DNA of 64,000 bases. It comes from CAZQGO01 sp964593065. Lineage in GTDB: Bacteria > Oederibacteriota > JAAXVQ01. Below the pieces are notes generated by a model. The model ran no database searches. It was not told the DNA's origin and saw only the letters and a program-made list of their open reading frames with translations. The position numbers were made by a program, and so were the translations under genes. This document shows positions 1 to 8,860 of this stretch, piece by piece. Numbering within the stretch: the first letter of the stretch is position 1; every line of letters begins with the position of its first letter. The stretch covers positions 29,700 to 93,699 of the forward strand of contig CAZQGO010000008.1 of assembly GCA_964593065.1 (NCBI GenBank), written 5' to 3'.

Positions 1-774
1 GGAAAACTCCGTGCTGACGTCGCCCAGGGTGTAGGTCATTTCCAGGGAGAAGTCGTTGATGAAGGTGTTGCGCGAGAGGTTGAAATCCAGGCTCGAATTG
101 GGGGCGCTGCGGACCTGGTAGCGGTTGATCGGCGTGCCGCCCTTGAAATCGTCGAGGGTGAACTCCGCCCGGGCCTCCTTCTCGCCCATGAAGGCCGAAA
201 TGTCGGTGAGCAGCACGATTTGGGGCTTGTCGGACTTGATGCCGCCGCTGACCAGCACGATGTCCAGGGTCTTGATGCGCTTCCAGTCGATGGTCTTGGT
301 GTCCAGGCCGCCGAAGGTGTACCCGAACTGGTCCACGGGAAAGGTCAGGTCGGCCCAGTTGGCGTTGGCCAGCACGCCGATCCGCCGCGCCATGTACACC
401 ACGCCCCGCTCGTCCGTGAACTTGATCTCGATGTTGTCGCTTTGGCCCGAGCCGCGCAGGCGGACGCGCAGGTCCTTCATGGTGGAAAGATCCCAGTGGC
501 CGTGCTTGGTGGCGATGACGTAATTGCCGTTGCCGAAGTCGTAGGCCATTTCCAGGGCCCGGTCGTCCGGGGTCTCCCCCTCCACGCCGCGCAGGCGCAG
601 CACCGATCCGGCCGGGTCCGTGTACACGGTCCAGTCCGAGGGGTCGTTCATGTCCGTGATGACCAGCCACTCGTTGACGGCCCACAGGGGCGCGGCCGTC
701 AGCAGGACCGCGCCGACGAGCGCCAGGGGCAGCGCGCCCCGCAAACAGGGTTTCAGGGTTTTTGCCAGGTTCAT
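1..774 (-). CDS. Secreted CBM11/CIA30-like beta-sandwich protein, 3' end cut by window
   Basis: I read this frame directly; it is open for 258 codons from an ATG at 774-772 to the window edge with no stop, so the C-terminus is missing. AGGGAGG lies about 8 bases upstream of the ATG, and the gene starts 13 bp after the PorV-like gene ends, so it is the third gene of a leftward operon. The N-terminus has a basic start, a hydrophobic stretch (ALPLALVGAVLLTAAPLWA) and a likely signal-peptidase site near residue 32. The mature part reads as a beta-sandwich of the CBM11/CIA30 kind: a loss-of-order opening (DMNDPSDWTVYTD), then LEMAYDFGNG, LRVRLRGSGQSDNIEIKF and WADLTFPVDQF, the same layout as the neighbour at 1746-3782. 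It probably binds a polysaccharide outside the cell. A second domain appears to begin near residue 210. Exact family is not certain. Confidence 0.8.
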   Translation of the reverse strand, partial: MNLAKTLKPCLRGALPLALVGAVLLTAAPLWAVNEWLVITDMNDPSDWTVYTDPAGSVLRLRGVEGETPDDRALEMAYDFGNGNYVIATKHGHWDLSTMKDLRVRLRGSGQSDNIEIKFTDERGVVYMARRIGVLANANWADLTFPVDQFGYTFGGLDTKTIDWKRIKTLDIVLVSGGIKSDKPQIVLLTDISAFMGEKEARAEFTLDDFKGGTPINRYQVRSAPNSSLDFNLSRNTFINDFSLEMTYTLGDVSTEFS

Positions 775-787
775 GAGCCAGCCTCCC

Positions 788-1657
788 TTACAACTCGATC
801 GCCAAGCTGAAGATATGGGCGTTGCCCAGTTCATAGTGCGGCATGAAGGCGTATTCCAGTTTGACTCCCGCGTAATTCACTCCCAGGCCGAAAGTCAGGT
901 TCCAGTTGTCCTCGATATTGTAGAATCCGCCCCGCACGTCCAGCAGGTTCTCAAACAGCCGGAGCTCCGCCCCGCCGTGGAACTGGGGTTGCACGGAGGC
1001 CTCCAGGGAATGGTCCACGGATACGCTCGTGAAGAGCTGTTCCTGCAGCCACTTGCCGTTGACGCCGAGGCTGACCTTGCGCGGCAGCTGGTCGCGCTGC
1101 CGCGTGATCCAGTTGGCGCCGCCCTGCACCAGGTTGTCCAGGCTGAAGGCCACGTTCAGGTTGGGAATGGGGCGGTAATTCGCCCCCAGGATGGTGCCCC
1201 AGCCGGACGCGGGCTCCTCGAAATCCACGTACAGGAACTTGGTGGTCATGCCGACGTCGAAATCCTGCCCGATCCGGGTGCCGGCCGAGAAGAAAAAGGA
1301 ATGCTCCGAATAATCGATGAAACCGAGGTTGTTGGTGGACAGGCGGTTGTAGGCCACCCCCAGGCCCAGGATCGGCCAGGGATAGACGAACCCGAAGGTG
1401 TCCTGCAGCAGCAGCCCCAGGCCGAAGAGGTCGTGGCGCGTGACCTTGATTTCGGCGGTGGCCAGTTCCCCCAGCAGGGCCGGGTTGGCCAGGATCATGT
1501 TGGCGCCCTCGGCGGCGGCAACCAGGTTCCCGCCCAGGGCCGCTTCCCGGGCGTCGCCCGCCACCTGCTCGAAGGCATCGGCCCAGACCTGGCCGGCGGC
1601 GCCCAGGCACAGCAGAAGCGCCAGCACACTGTGAATCCCGAAGCGATATGCTCTCAT
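788..1657 (-). CDS. PorV/UPF0164-like outer-membrane beta-barrel protein
   Basis: 289 aa from the ATG at 1657; the frame extends two codons further, but a GGGGG ribosome site sits 9 bases before this ATG. A signal peptide ends at about VWA-DAF. The mature start, with an ALGGN motif followed by AEGANMILANPALLGEL, matches the PorV/PorQ/UPF0164 family signature (A-LGG-a-a--d-a-----NPA-L). The rest alternates polar and aromatic residues as expected of membrane beta strands, and the chain ends in a hydrophobic strand (FSLAIEL). In Bacteroidota PorV shuttles cargo of the type IX secretion system at the outer membrane; PorV-like proteins also occur in other phyla with similar cargo tails. Its position between two secreted CBM-like proteins, one bearing a FlgD/Por-type tail, supports a role in their export or surface anchoring. 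The specific role is inferred. Confidence 0.8.
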   Translation of the reverse strand: MRAYRFGIHSVLALLLCLGAAGQVWADAFEQVAGDAREAALGGNLVAAAEGANMILANPALLGELATAEIKVTRHDLFGLGLLLQDTFGFVYPWPILGLGVAYNRLSTNNLGFIDYSEHSFFFSAGTRIGQDFDVGMTTKFLYVDFEEPASGWGTILGANYRPIPNLNVAFSLDNLVQGGANWITRQRDQLPRKVSLGVNGKWLQEQLFTSVSVDHSLEASVQPQFHGGAELRLFENLLDVRGGFYNIEDNWNLTFGLGVNYAGVKLEYAFMPHYELGNAHIFSLAIEL

Positions 1658-1745
1658 CACCAAAGCCCCCTACTCGTTTGACTGACCGCCGCGGGAGACG
1701 CCCGGTGCTGCCGGTCCCCGCCCGCGGCCGGAAACTGCGCCGCGG

Positions 1746-3782
1746 TTAGCGGACCACGCCGATGACCTGCTTGATGTTCGCCGTGTCCCCGGTGGCGGAA
1801 CCCTTGACTTTGAAATTATACACGTACAGCCCGTTGTTTACGATGCGGCCGCTCTTGTCCTGGCCGTCCCAGGTGAGGGATTGCAGGCCCTGCGGGTACT
1901 GCGCCGAGGGCGAGCGGTAGATTTCGCGTCCCCGCAGGTCGAACACGCTCAGCTGCACGCTGGCCGTCTGGTGCAGCGTGAAACTGAAGGTCGCGCTCGC
2001 GCCGCGTGTGGATTTCCCCGGGGAGAAGGGATTGTTGTCGATGGCGAAGCTGCTGATCAGCTCCGGCTTGCCCGGGGTGTCGCTGTAATCGGGAATCCTG
2101 ACTAAGCGGATGTCGTCCAGGTAGATGCTGCCGCCGGTGTAATCGGTGGCCGAGGAAGCCGAGATCCCGAACTGCAGCTTCTGGACCGCGTTCCAGCGCA
2201 GGAACTGCTTGTCGCCCAGGAAATACTCGAAGCGGTCGAAGGGAATCACCACTTCGCGCCAGGCGTTCTGGGTGTCGGTGAAATTGTTGAGCAGGGCGCG
2301 GAAGTTGGTGCCGTTGGCGTCCACGAACTTGAGGTCCAGGTTGTGGTTGCCGCCGCTGCCGCGCAGCATGAAGACCACGGCGTTGCGCCCCTTGTCCACC
2401 AGGTTCATGCCGCTCTGCCGCGCCACGGTGCGGTAGGGGTCGGTGGTGCTGTTGAAGGAATAATCCACGCGCAGGGATTGCGCGCTGTTGTAGCCCTGGC
2501 TGGAGGTCAGCGCGCTGCCGTGGCTGGCGTTCCAGCCCCAGTAGGTGACCGGGGATTCGAAGTCCTCGATGACCCCGAATTCCTCCGGGTCGGTCACGAA
2601 CTCCAGGCCGTCGAGGCTGAGCGTGAAATCGTTGGACGGCCGGGTCTCGAGCTTGATGGCGATTTCGGGACGGTTGTCCACCTCGCGGACCGAGCCCAGG
2701 TTGATCTTGGCGCCGTCGTAGGAGCGCAGGGGGATTTTCACCTCCTGCCACTCGGTGCTGGCGGCGATCTCCTTCAATTCATATTTGTAGGCGTCGCTCT
2801 CAATGTTGCCGCGGCCCGGGTACAGCTTGATATACAGGGGCGGGGCGGAGATGACGTTCTTTTTCACGTAGCAGTGCAGGTAGGTGTAGGCGTTCAAGCT
2901 GTAGGCATTGCCGTTGGGGGTATTGGCGTAGGCGCTGGGCAGGTACATGGTCACGCCCGCCGCCCCGACGGCATTGTGGTCGAAGGTGATCTGGGTCACG
3001 AAGCCGTGGGTGGCGTCGGCCGTGGTGGTGTTGACCGCGGGGGCCGGGCTGCCGTAGGCGAAGGGCGCGTCGCCGGAGGGCGTATGATCGCTGATATCGG
3101 GGTCATAGATGACCCAGGTGTGGGCCCCGAAGGTTTCGATCCGGTCCAGGTACAGGGTGCCGCTGTCGTTTTGGCCCACGCGGTCCCAGCGCAGGCCCAG
3201 GGAGCTCAGATTCGCCAGGTTCGGCAGTTCCTTGTCCCGGGCCGCGATGGCCGTGTCCTGGTAGCCGGAAATCACGTATTCGCGGACGACCCAGTCGCTC
3301 TGGGGCACCTGGCCGACCTGGATGCGGTAGGGCACGCTGTCCCCCGCGCCCTGGAGCTCCAGTTCGATGGGATCGGGCGCCGTGGCCACCCCGCGGTAGT
3401 AGAAGCGCAGGGAGGTGCCGCGGCCCTGGAGATCGATCTGGGAAAAGACCGACGCGATGTCGTTCTCCACCACGCCCCAGGCGCCCTGGGAAAAGTCATA
3501 GTCGATTCTCATGCCGTAGGTGGATTGGTAGCCGGAATTCGCGCTGTTGGTGGAGACATTGAAGGTGGTGCCGGTGTCCTGGAAGGAGGACCAGTTGTTC
3601 TCCCCGTTGGCGAAGTCGTCGATGACCAGCACTTCACTGGTGATGGCCGCCTTAACCCAGGCGACGGTCCCCAGGACGAGCCCGGCGACCAAGGCGGCGC
3701 CCATCAGGCCGCCGCCGGCGCGCAGCAGGCGCGCACCGCGGGCAGGCCGGCGGACTTGTGCGGAATCCTGTCGCTGTACCAT
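1746..3782 (-). CDS. Secreted multi-domain CBM-like protein with FlgD/Por-type C-terminal sorting domain
   Basis: 678 aa. I chose the ATG at 3782 because GAGGAGG lies 6 bases upstream and a near-consensus promoter ends about 65 bp further up; the longer open frame overlaps that promoter and the preceding gene. A twin-arginine-free signal peptide (GLMGAALVAGLVLGTVAWVKA) occupies residues about 28-50. Three beta-sandwich units of the CBM11/CIA30 type follow, each opening with a phrase like LVIDDFANGENNWSSF or GVIEDFESPVTYWGWN and each closing with a strand such as GTLYLDRIETF or GSIYLDDIRLV. The last ~95 residues (NPFSPG, VQLSVFDLRGREI, LTWDGQDKSGRIVNNGLYVY) are a FlgD-like immunoglobulin fold of the kind used as a type-IX-like sorting tail. 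It is first in operon B, 82 bp before the PorV-like barrel. Probable surface-displayed glycan-binding protein; no catalytic motif seen. Confidence 0.85.
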   Translation of the reverse strand: MVQRQDSAQVRRPARGARLLRAGGGLMGAALVAGLVLGTVAWVKAAITSEVLVIDDFANGENNWSSFQDTGTTFNVSTNSANSGYQSTYGMRIDYDFSQGAWGVVENDIASVFSQIDLQGRGTSLRFYYRGVATAPDPIELELQGAGDSVPYRIQVGQVPQSDWVVREYVISGYQDTAIAARDKELPNLANLSSLGLRWDRVGQNDSGTLYLDRIETFGAHTWVIYDPDISDHTPSGDAPFAYGSPAPAVNTTTADATHGFVTQITFDHNAVGAAGVTMYLPSAYANTPNGNAYSLNAYTYLHCYVKKNVISAPPLYIKLYPGRGNIESDAYKYELKEIAASTEWQEVKIPLRSYDGAKINLGSVREVDNRPEIAIKLETRPSNDFTLSLDGLEFVTDPEEFGVIEDFESPVTYWGWNASHGSALTSSQGYNSAQSLRVDYSFNSTTDPYRTVARQSGMNLVDKGRNAVVFMLRGSGGNHNLDLKFVDANGTNFRALLNNFTDTQNAWREVVIPFDRFEYFLGDKQFLRWNAVQKLQFGISASSATDYTGGSIYLDDIRLVRIPDYSDTPGKPELISSFAIDNNPFSPGKSTRGASATFSFTLHQTASVQLSVFDLRGREIYRSPSAQYPQGLQSLTWDGQDKSGRIVNNGLYVYNFKVKGSATGDTANIKQVIGVVR

Positions 3783-3846
3783 GAATAGCCTCCTCGCTGA
3801 AGAGCTGCCGTTATCTTTTGGACCAAAAAAATAAAAAGTAATCTCA

Positions 3847-3875
3847 ATTATAACGGAAAGTACCCGCCAAAGCAA
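3847..3875 (-). promoter_or_regulatory. Sigma-70-type promoter of operon B
   Basis: On the minus strand TTGCTT (3870-3875), a 17-bp spacer and TATAAT (3847-3852) point leftward. The predicted transcript start is about 55-60 bases before the ATG at 3782. The site lies between the end of the GH2 gene (3904) and this ATG, so the secreted CBM-like protein and PorV-like barrel can be expressed separately from the ABC/GH2 operon. Confidence 0.8.
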
Positions 3876-3903
3876 GCCGCATGCGGCCCTTTCGGCCCTG
3901 CGC

Positions 3904-6900
3904 CTATTCCGCCGCCCGCGCCTTCTCCAGGCTGGCGGCGAAAATGTGGAGTTTTTCATTCTTGGGCAGCACGATTTTCACCAGCTTGGCCCGCGGGTTG
4001 ACGGTCACGCCCTGCACGTAGAGGCCCACGCCCGGCGCCGCCGGCCCCTGGCGCTCGTGATGATAGTCCGCGCCGATCACCGCCAGCTCCCCGGCGCCCG
4101 CCGTGGCGCCCCACCAGTTCGAGAAGCGCACGCGCTGCTCCTCGCGCGAGCCGTCCGCGTACTCGAGGACCACCAAGCCGCTCTGCTCGTCGTCCTGGCC
4201 CGAGCCGAGCAGGTACAGGTTCCGGTACCGGCCCGGCGCGACCGCCAGGGTCTGCCCTTGGGCCGTCACGTTGTTGGGCTGCCCGTCCGCCGAGGAACCG
4301 AAGCGGAATTCCAGGTTCCGCCCCTGCCGGTCCGCCACGATGAAAGGCAGATTGTCCGCCGGCATGTACTTGGCGGGATAATCCCAGCCCGTTCCGTCCT
4401 GGAGGCCGGCTGCCGAGGAAATCCAGTCGTGGTTGAAGGGCAGCAGCAGGAAGCGGAAGCGGCCGCCGGGGCGCCCCAGGTTGAAAACCACGCGCCGGGT
4501 CGCGGTGCTGCCGTTCTCGTCCTTGGCCTCGATTTCCAGGCGGTGCTGCCCGCCCGCGGTCAGGGCCGGGTCGAGGCGGAACAGGTAGGTATCCGGGTCC
4601 ACCTGCTCGGCGGGCAGCTCCCGGTAGTTGTCGATCCGGTAGCGGACGGACCGGAGCCCGTCGAGGTCATAGGCGAAAATGCGCACCAGCTGGCCGGGAA
4701 AAACGGTCTGCCGGTCGCGCAGATTCATTCGGATGAACGGCGCCCGGTGGTCGTTGCTGACCTTCTTTTCCCCGCGGAAGCGCCGGAGGCTCATGGCGAA
4801 AATGTGCATGCTGGTCTGGTTGGGCAGCGTGATCTGCACCAGTTTGCGCTTGGGATCCAGCGCAAGCGAACGCAGGAACAAGCCCACGCCCGGGCCGGCG
4901 TCCTGCTCGCGTTCGCGGTGAACCGGAGCGAAGGCGGCCACTTCCTCGCCGTCGTGGGGATGGCCCATCCACCAGTTGGAAAACTTGATTTTTTCGGTTT
5001 GCACGCCGTCCTCGTAGGCCAGGTCCAAGCGGCCGCTGCTGTCCCCGTCCTGGGAGCAGCCGATGAGGAACAGCCGGTCGTAGTTCCCGGCCAGCACCAC
5101 CGCGCTCTGCCCGTCGCAGCGGACGTTGTCCGGTTCGCCGCGGGCGACCGTGGCGAACCGGAATTTCACGTCGCCGAAGTGCCCGGTCCGCACCACGTAG
5201 CCGGGTTCGCCGGCCGGGAAAAACTCCGCCGGAAAATCCCAGCCCGTGCCCGAGGTGGCGTCCCCGCGGGCCACGACCCAATTGTGGTTGTATTGCAGTT
5301 CGACCGGCACCGTGTCCCAGAAGGTGGCGTCGTTCCAGAACGGCACCCGGGCGGTGGATTTCTTCCCGTTCGGGCTCGCGGCCTCGAGGCCGAGGGAATT
5401 CAGGGAGTGGTCCCGGACCCCGGACGGCACCGCGACGTCCAGGGCGAAGTAATTGTTCCCCAGGTTTTCCGCGGCCTGCGCCGGCAGGCCGTTGACGGAG
5501 TAGGTGAGGAGGGGTTGGCCGGCGTGGGCGTAGGCCTGAACCCACAGGCGCTGCCGGCCCATGACGGCCCCGTTGTCCGGAAACAGGACGCGGAAAAACG
5601 GCGGCGTATCGGCCGGGGCGTAGCGGGCCTCCAGGCGCAGCTCCTGGGTGGCTTTTTTCAGGGTCAGGGCGAAGAGGGCCAGGTTCTCGTTTTCCGGCAG
5701 GCGGATTTCGGTCAGCTGCCAGTTGGGGTTGACCGGCACCTGGATGAGATACATGCTGACCGAGGGATGAGCCGGTTCCCCGGATTCATAGTGAAAATCG
5801 TCGGGATAGACCTTGCGCTCCCCCAGCCGCGCGTACCCGCCCCACCAGTCGGTCAGCTGCAGGAGGTTCTCCTCTTCCTGGCGGTAGGCGTACTGGAAAA
5901 TCAGCGGCGCGGACTGGATGCCGTAATTCGCGGCTCCCAGGAGATAGAGCTCGCTGTAGGAATCCTTCGGAACCTGGATGATCTGGCCCCGGCACTTGAC
6001 GGTGTTGTTCGCCGTGCCCTCCAGGTCCCCGAGGGTCAGGTCGACGCTCTTCCCGTTCAGGCCCACGCGGAAGGGCCGCTTCCCCGGGGGCGCGAATTCC
6101 CTGGGAAAATCCCAGCCGGAGCCGTCCTTTTCCTGGTAGGAGGCGAACCAGTCGAAGTTGTACGGCAGGGGGACCTCCACGAATTCCGGGGAGGGGCTCG
6201 ACAGGCGGTAGCGGATTTCCCGTTCCGTGGTCAAGCCCTGGCTGTCCGTGACGCGGACCGTGAGGAAATGCGCCAGATGGTACGGCAGGGGCTCGTCCAC
6301 GGAGAAGATATAGTAGTTCTCCAGGACGCGGCGGGCGCGTTCCCAGGGCTGGCTGCGGTCCAGGCGGTATTCCACGCGCTTGACGCCCCGGTCGTCCTCG
6401 GTCTTGACGATGAGCTTGTGCCCGCGCAGGATTTTCTGCCCGGACTCCAAGTTGATGGTAAAACCGGGCGGGTCGTTGCGGTTCTCGGTGTGCAGCGCAA
6501 AATAACCGGAGAGGATTTGGCCCGCCTGTTCCACGTCCACGAAGACCTGATGCGTGCCATCCGGCAAGGAGGCCGTCGGGATGACGCCGGTGAAAACGCC
6601 CCGCCCCTGGGCGCGCAGGGGCAGGGGCCGGGAAAAGTCCAGCGTCGCGCTGGGCGTCTTGTCCGCCAAGGCGGGTGAAAGCCTGACCGTGAAGGGATAG
6701 TTCCCGCTCACCTGCTCCGTGACCTTGTACTCCAGGTTGACCTGCTCGTTCCGCGGCCGGCCGCCGTAGAGCCGCTGCAGTTCGAAGAAGGCGGGCTTGA
6801 CCTGGTCGCGCCGCAGCGTCACCAACCCCATGGTCTGGGGATCGGTGATCATCGTGTTCCAGTCGGCCAGGGCCCACCAGGCGACCGCGGACACGTAGGG

Positions 6901-8835
6901 GAATTCCTCGATGGCCCGCAGGGTCTGGTCCACGGTCAGGACCTGGCGCTTGAGCTGGGCGGGGTTGGTCATCATGCCCCAGATGCCGAATTCGGTCATG
7001 ACCAGGGGCTTGTGCGGGAAGAAGTGGTGGAACTTCAGGAGGTTGATGACCGTGTCTTCGTAGTAGCGCTGGCCGTAGAAGATCCCGAAGTAGGAGGTGG
7101 CCCCGACCACGTCGCACACCTCGTGCGTGTTGTCCCCGGAGTCGCGGCCGACGGCGGATTGGGCCACGAACCGCCAGTCCTTGACCTTCTTGGCCAGCAC
7201 CTTCAGGCGCAGGATGAAATCCCGGCGCTCGTCCTGCCAGCCGCTCTCGTTGGTCGTGCCCCAGAACAGGATGGAGGGGCGGTTGTAGTCCCGGTACAGC
7301 ATTTCCAGCCACATCTGCGGCGCCACGCCCCGGTCCATCACGGCCTGCAGGGCCGGCCCGTCGAACCAAAACGCGGGGATTTCCTCCCACACGGCCAGCC
7401 CGACGCGGTCCGCCAGCACGTACAGGTCGTAATCGTTGGGGTAATGGCCGGTGCGCAGGAAATTGGCGTTGAGCCGTTTCAACAGCGCCAGGTCCTGCGA
7501 AAGATAAACGTCGCGTTGGTCCGGGCCGAAGGCGCCCGGGTAGACCTCGTGCCGGCCCAGGCCCTTGAGAAAAACCCGCTGGCCGTTGAGCAGGACCAGG
7601 GCCTTGCCCTCGTCCACGTCCAGGTCGCGGAAGCCGAACTGGGTGGAGAAGGTTTCCTGCACGGTCCGGGCCTGCAGGGCCGCGGCCGCCGGTTCCCGCC
7701 CGTTGCCTCCCGCCGCCGCCGGTGTCGCGGGCTGGTAATAGGTGCCGCTGAGCCGTGCCTGCAGGACGTACAGATTGGGGGTTTCCGGGGTCCACTCCGC
7801 CAGGCCGCGCAGGCCGGTTTCGAAATGCAGCAGCCGGCATTCGAAGGGCGCGAATTTCTCCCTGAGGGTGGGGGGCTTCCAGGCCACGGGCCGCGCGCTG
7901 TCCGCCACCGCGGAGGCCGGCAGGCGGTCGCGGTTGTCCGGGGTCACGCGGGCCGGGACCAGGTCGAAATTCAGTTCGGCCTCGGCCGTGGCGGAGGTGT
8001 GGTTGTAGACCACGGCGTCCACTTCCAGCTGGTACGCTCCGGCGGAGTGCCGCCAGGTGCGGACGTCCAGGCGGCTGACGTGCAGGGGCGCGGTGAACTC
8101 GAGGTAGGGTTCGCGCAGGATGCCCCCGTAGTTCCACCAGTCGCAGAGCTTGTAGGGGAGGATGTTGCGGTGGTTGGCTTCCTGCAGGCCGTGGTAGCTG
8201 ACTTCGTTTTGCGTCAGCCAGGGAATGTTGTCCACGCGCACGGCGAGGGTGTTGTTCCCGCCGCAGCGCAGGTAGGGGGTCACGTCGAACATGAAGGGCG
8301 TGTAGCCGCCCTCGTGGGTCCCGACCCAGCGCCCGTTGATCCACACGTCGGTCACGTAATTCGCGCCCCGGAACACCAAGCGCGCGTAGTCCCCGGCGCG
8401 TTCGGCCGGCACCAGGATTTGGCGGCGGTACCAGACGCCCCCCTGGTAGCGGTCCGGGGAGGGATTTTCCACTCCGGGGATCTCGATGGAGGCCCAGTTC
8501 CCGTCCGCGTAGGCCTCGCTGTGGCGCCCCCCGCCCTCCTGTTCCAGGCGCTCCACGGTCCGCCGGTCGCGGACGGCCAGGGACAAGTCGTGGTCGACCT
8601 CGACCCGCTCCTTTTTCCAGGTCCCGGACAGGGTCAGGTGGACGCGCTGCGGCTGGGGATCGAGGGCGGCGTAGGGAATCCCGTTTTGGAACGGGACCAG
8701 GCGCTGCTGCGGGGGAACGGCGCGAAGCTCCAGCGTTTGGAAGGACTCCGTGTCGGCGGCCCGGCCGCTCGCGGTCCAGGCCGCCAGGCCCAGCAGGCAC
8801 AGCAGGATTCGCGCGCGCTGTCGTCCAACCGGCAT
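3904..8835 (-). CDS. Secreted GH2 glycoside hydrolase with triplicated C-terminal beta-sandwich domain
   Basis: 1643 aa; ATG at 8835 preceded by AAGGAG at 9-10 bases. A signal peptide ends near residue 26 (SGRA-ADT). Residues about 60-230 are the GH2 sugar-binding fold (GGVWYRRQILVP, VWINGRWVGTHEGGYTPF), then an Ig-like domain, then the TIM barrel at about 400-700. Both catalytic glutamates are visible: acid/base E530 in TTNESG and nucleophile E615 in MTEFGIWG. This is much longer than a usual 600-1000 aa GH2. The extra C-terminus contains three copies of a ~170-residue domain marked by YNFDW/YNHNW/FNHDW, G-GWDFP/GWDYP and D/SNWW, separated by Ig-like linkers (VKRVEYRLD, LRSVRYRID). The copies probably bind glycan. 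Last gene of operon A, 25 bp after the MalG-like permease, so its product is likely the transporter's substrate. Substrate (beta-galactoside, -mannoside or -glucuronide) cannot be told from sequence. Confidence 0.9.
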   Translation of the reverse strand: MPVGRQRARILLCLLGLAAWTASGRAADTESFQTLELRAVPPQQRLVPFQNGIPYAALDPQPQRVHLTLSGTWKKERVEVDHDLSLAVRDRRTVERLEQEGGGRHSEAYADGNWASIEIPGVENPSPDRYQGGVWYRRQILVPAERAGDYARLVFRGANYVTDVWINGRWVGTHEGGYTPFMFDVTPYLRCGGNNTLAVRVDNIPWLTQNEVSYHGLQEANHRNILPYKLCDWWNYGGILREPYLEFTAPLHVSRLDVRTWRHSAGAYQLEVDAVVYNHTSATAEAELNFDLVPARVTPDNRDRLPASAVADSARPVAWKPPTLREKFAPFECRLLHFETGLRGLAEWTPETPNLYVLQARLSGTYYQPATPAAAGGNGREPAAAALQARTVQETFSTQFGFRDLDVDEGKALVLLNGQRVFLKGLGRHEVYPGAFGPDQRDVYLSQDLALLKRLNANFLRTGHYPNDYDLYVLADRVGLAVWEEIPAFWFDGPALQAVMDRGVAPQMWLEMLYRDYNRPSILFWGTTNESGWQDERRDFILRLKVLAKKVKDWRFVAQSAVGRDSGDNTHEVCDVVGATSYFGIFYGQRYYEDTVINLLKFHHFFPHKPLVMTEFGIWGMMTNPAQLKRQVLTVDQTLRAIEEFPYVSAVAWWALADWNTMITDPQTMGLVTLRRDQVKPAFFELQRLYGGRPRNEQVNLEYKVTEQVSGNYPFTVRLSPALADKTPSATLDFSRPLPLRAQGRGVFTGVIPTASLPDGTHQVFVDVEQAGQILSGYFALHTENRNDPPGFTINLESGQKILRGHKLIVKTEDDRGVKRVEYRLDRSQPWERARRVLENYYIFSVDEPLPYHLAHFLTVRVTDSQGLTTEREIRYRLSSPSPEFVEVPLPYNFDWFASYQEKDGSGWDFPREFAPPGKRPFRVGLNGKSVDLTLGDLEGTANNTVKCRGQIIQVPKDSYSELYLLGAANYGIQSAPLIFQYAYRQEEENLLQLTDWWGGYARLGERKVYPDDFHYESGEPAHPSVSMYLIQVPVNPNWQLTEIRLPENENLALFALTLKKATQELRLEARYAPADTPPFFRVLFPDNGAVMGRQRLWVQAYAHAGQPLLTYSVNGLPAQAAENLGNNYFALDVAVPSGVRDHSLNSLGLEAASPNGKKSTARVPFWNDATFWDTVPVELQYNHNWVVARGDATSGTGWDFPAEFFPAGEPGYVVRTGHFGDVKFRFATVARGEPDNVRCDGQSAVVLAGNYDRLFLIGCSQDGDSSGRLDLAYEDGVQTEKIKFSNWWMGHPHDGEEVAAFAPVHREREQDAGPGVGLFLRSLALDPKRKLVQITLPNQTSMHIFAMSLRRFRGEKKVSNDHRAPFIRMNLRDRQTVFPGQLVRIFAYDLDGLRSVRYRIDNYRELPAEQVDPDTYLFRLDPALTAGGQHRLEIEAKDENGSTATRRVVFNLGRPGGRFRFLLLPFNHDWISSAAGLQDGTGWDYPAKYMPADNLPFIVADRQGRNLEFRFGSSADGQPNNVTAQGQTLAVAPGRYRNLYLLGSGQDDEQSGLVVLEYADGSREEQRVRFSNWWGATAGAGELAVIGADYHHERQGPAAPGVGLYVQGVTVNPRAKLVKIVLPKNEKLHIFAASLEKARAAE

Positions 8836-8860
8836 GCCGTACGCTCCTTGCGGGGATAGG

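Noticed and set aside
3783..3959. 59-residue N-terminal extension of the 1746-3782 product.
   Set aside because: It overlaps the GH2 3' end and promoter, is R-rich without structure, and the ATG at 3782 has a strong ribosome site and signal peptide.
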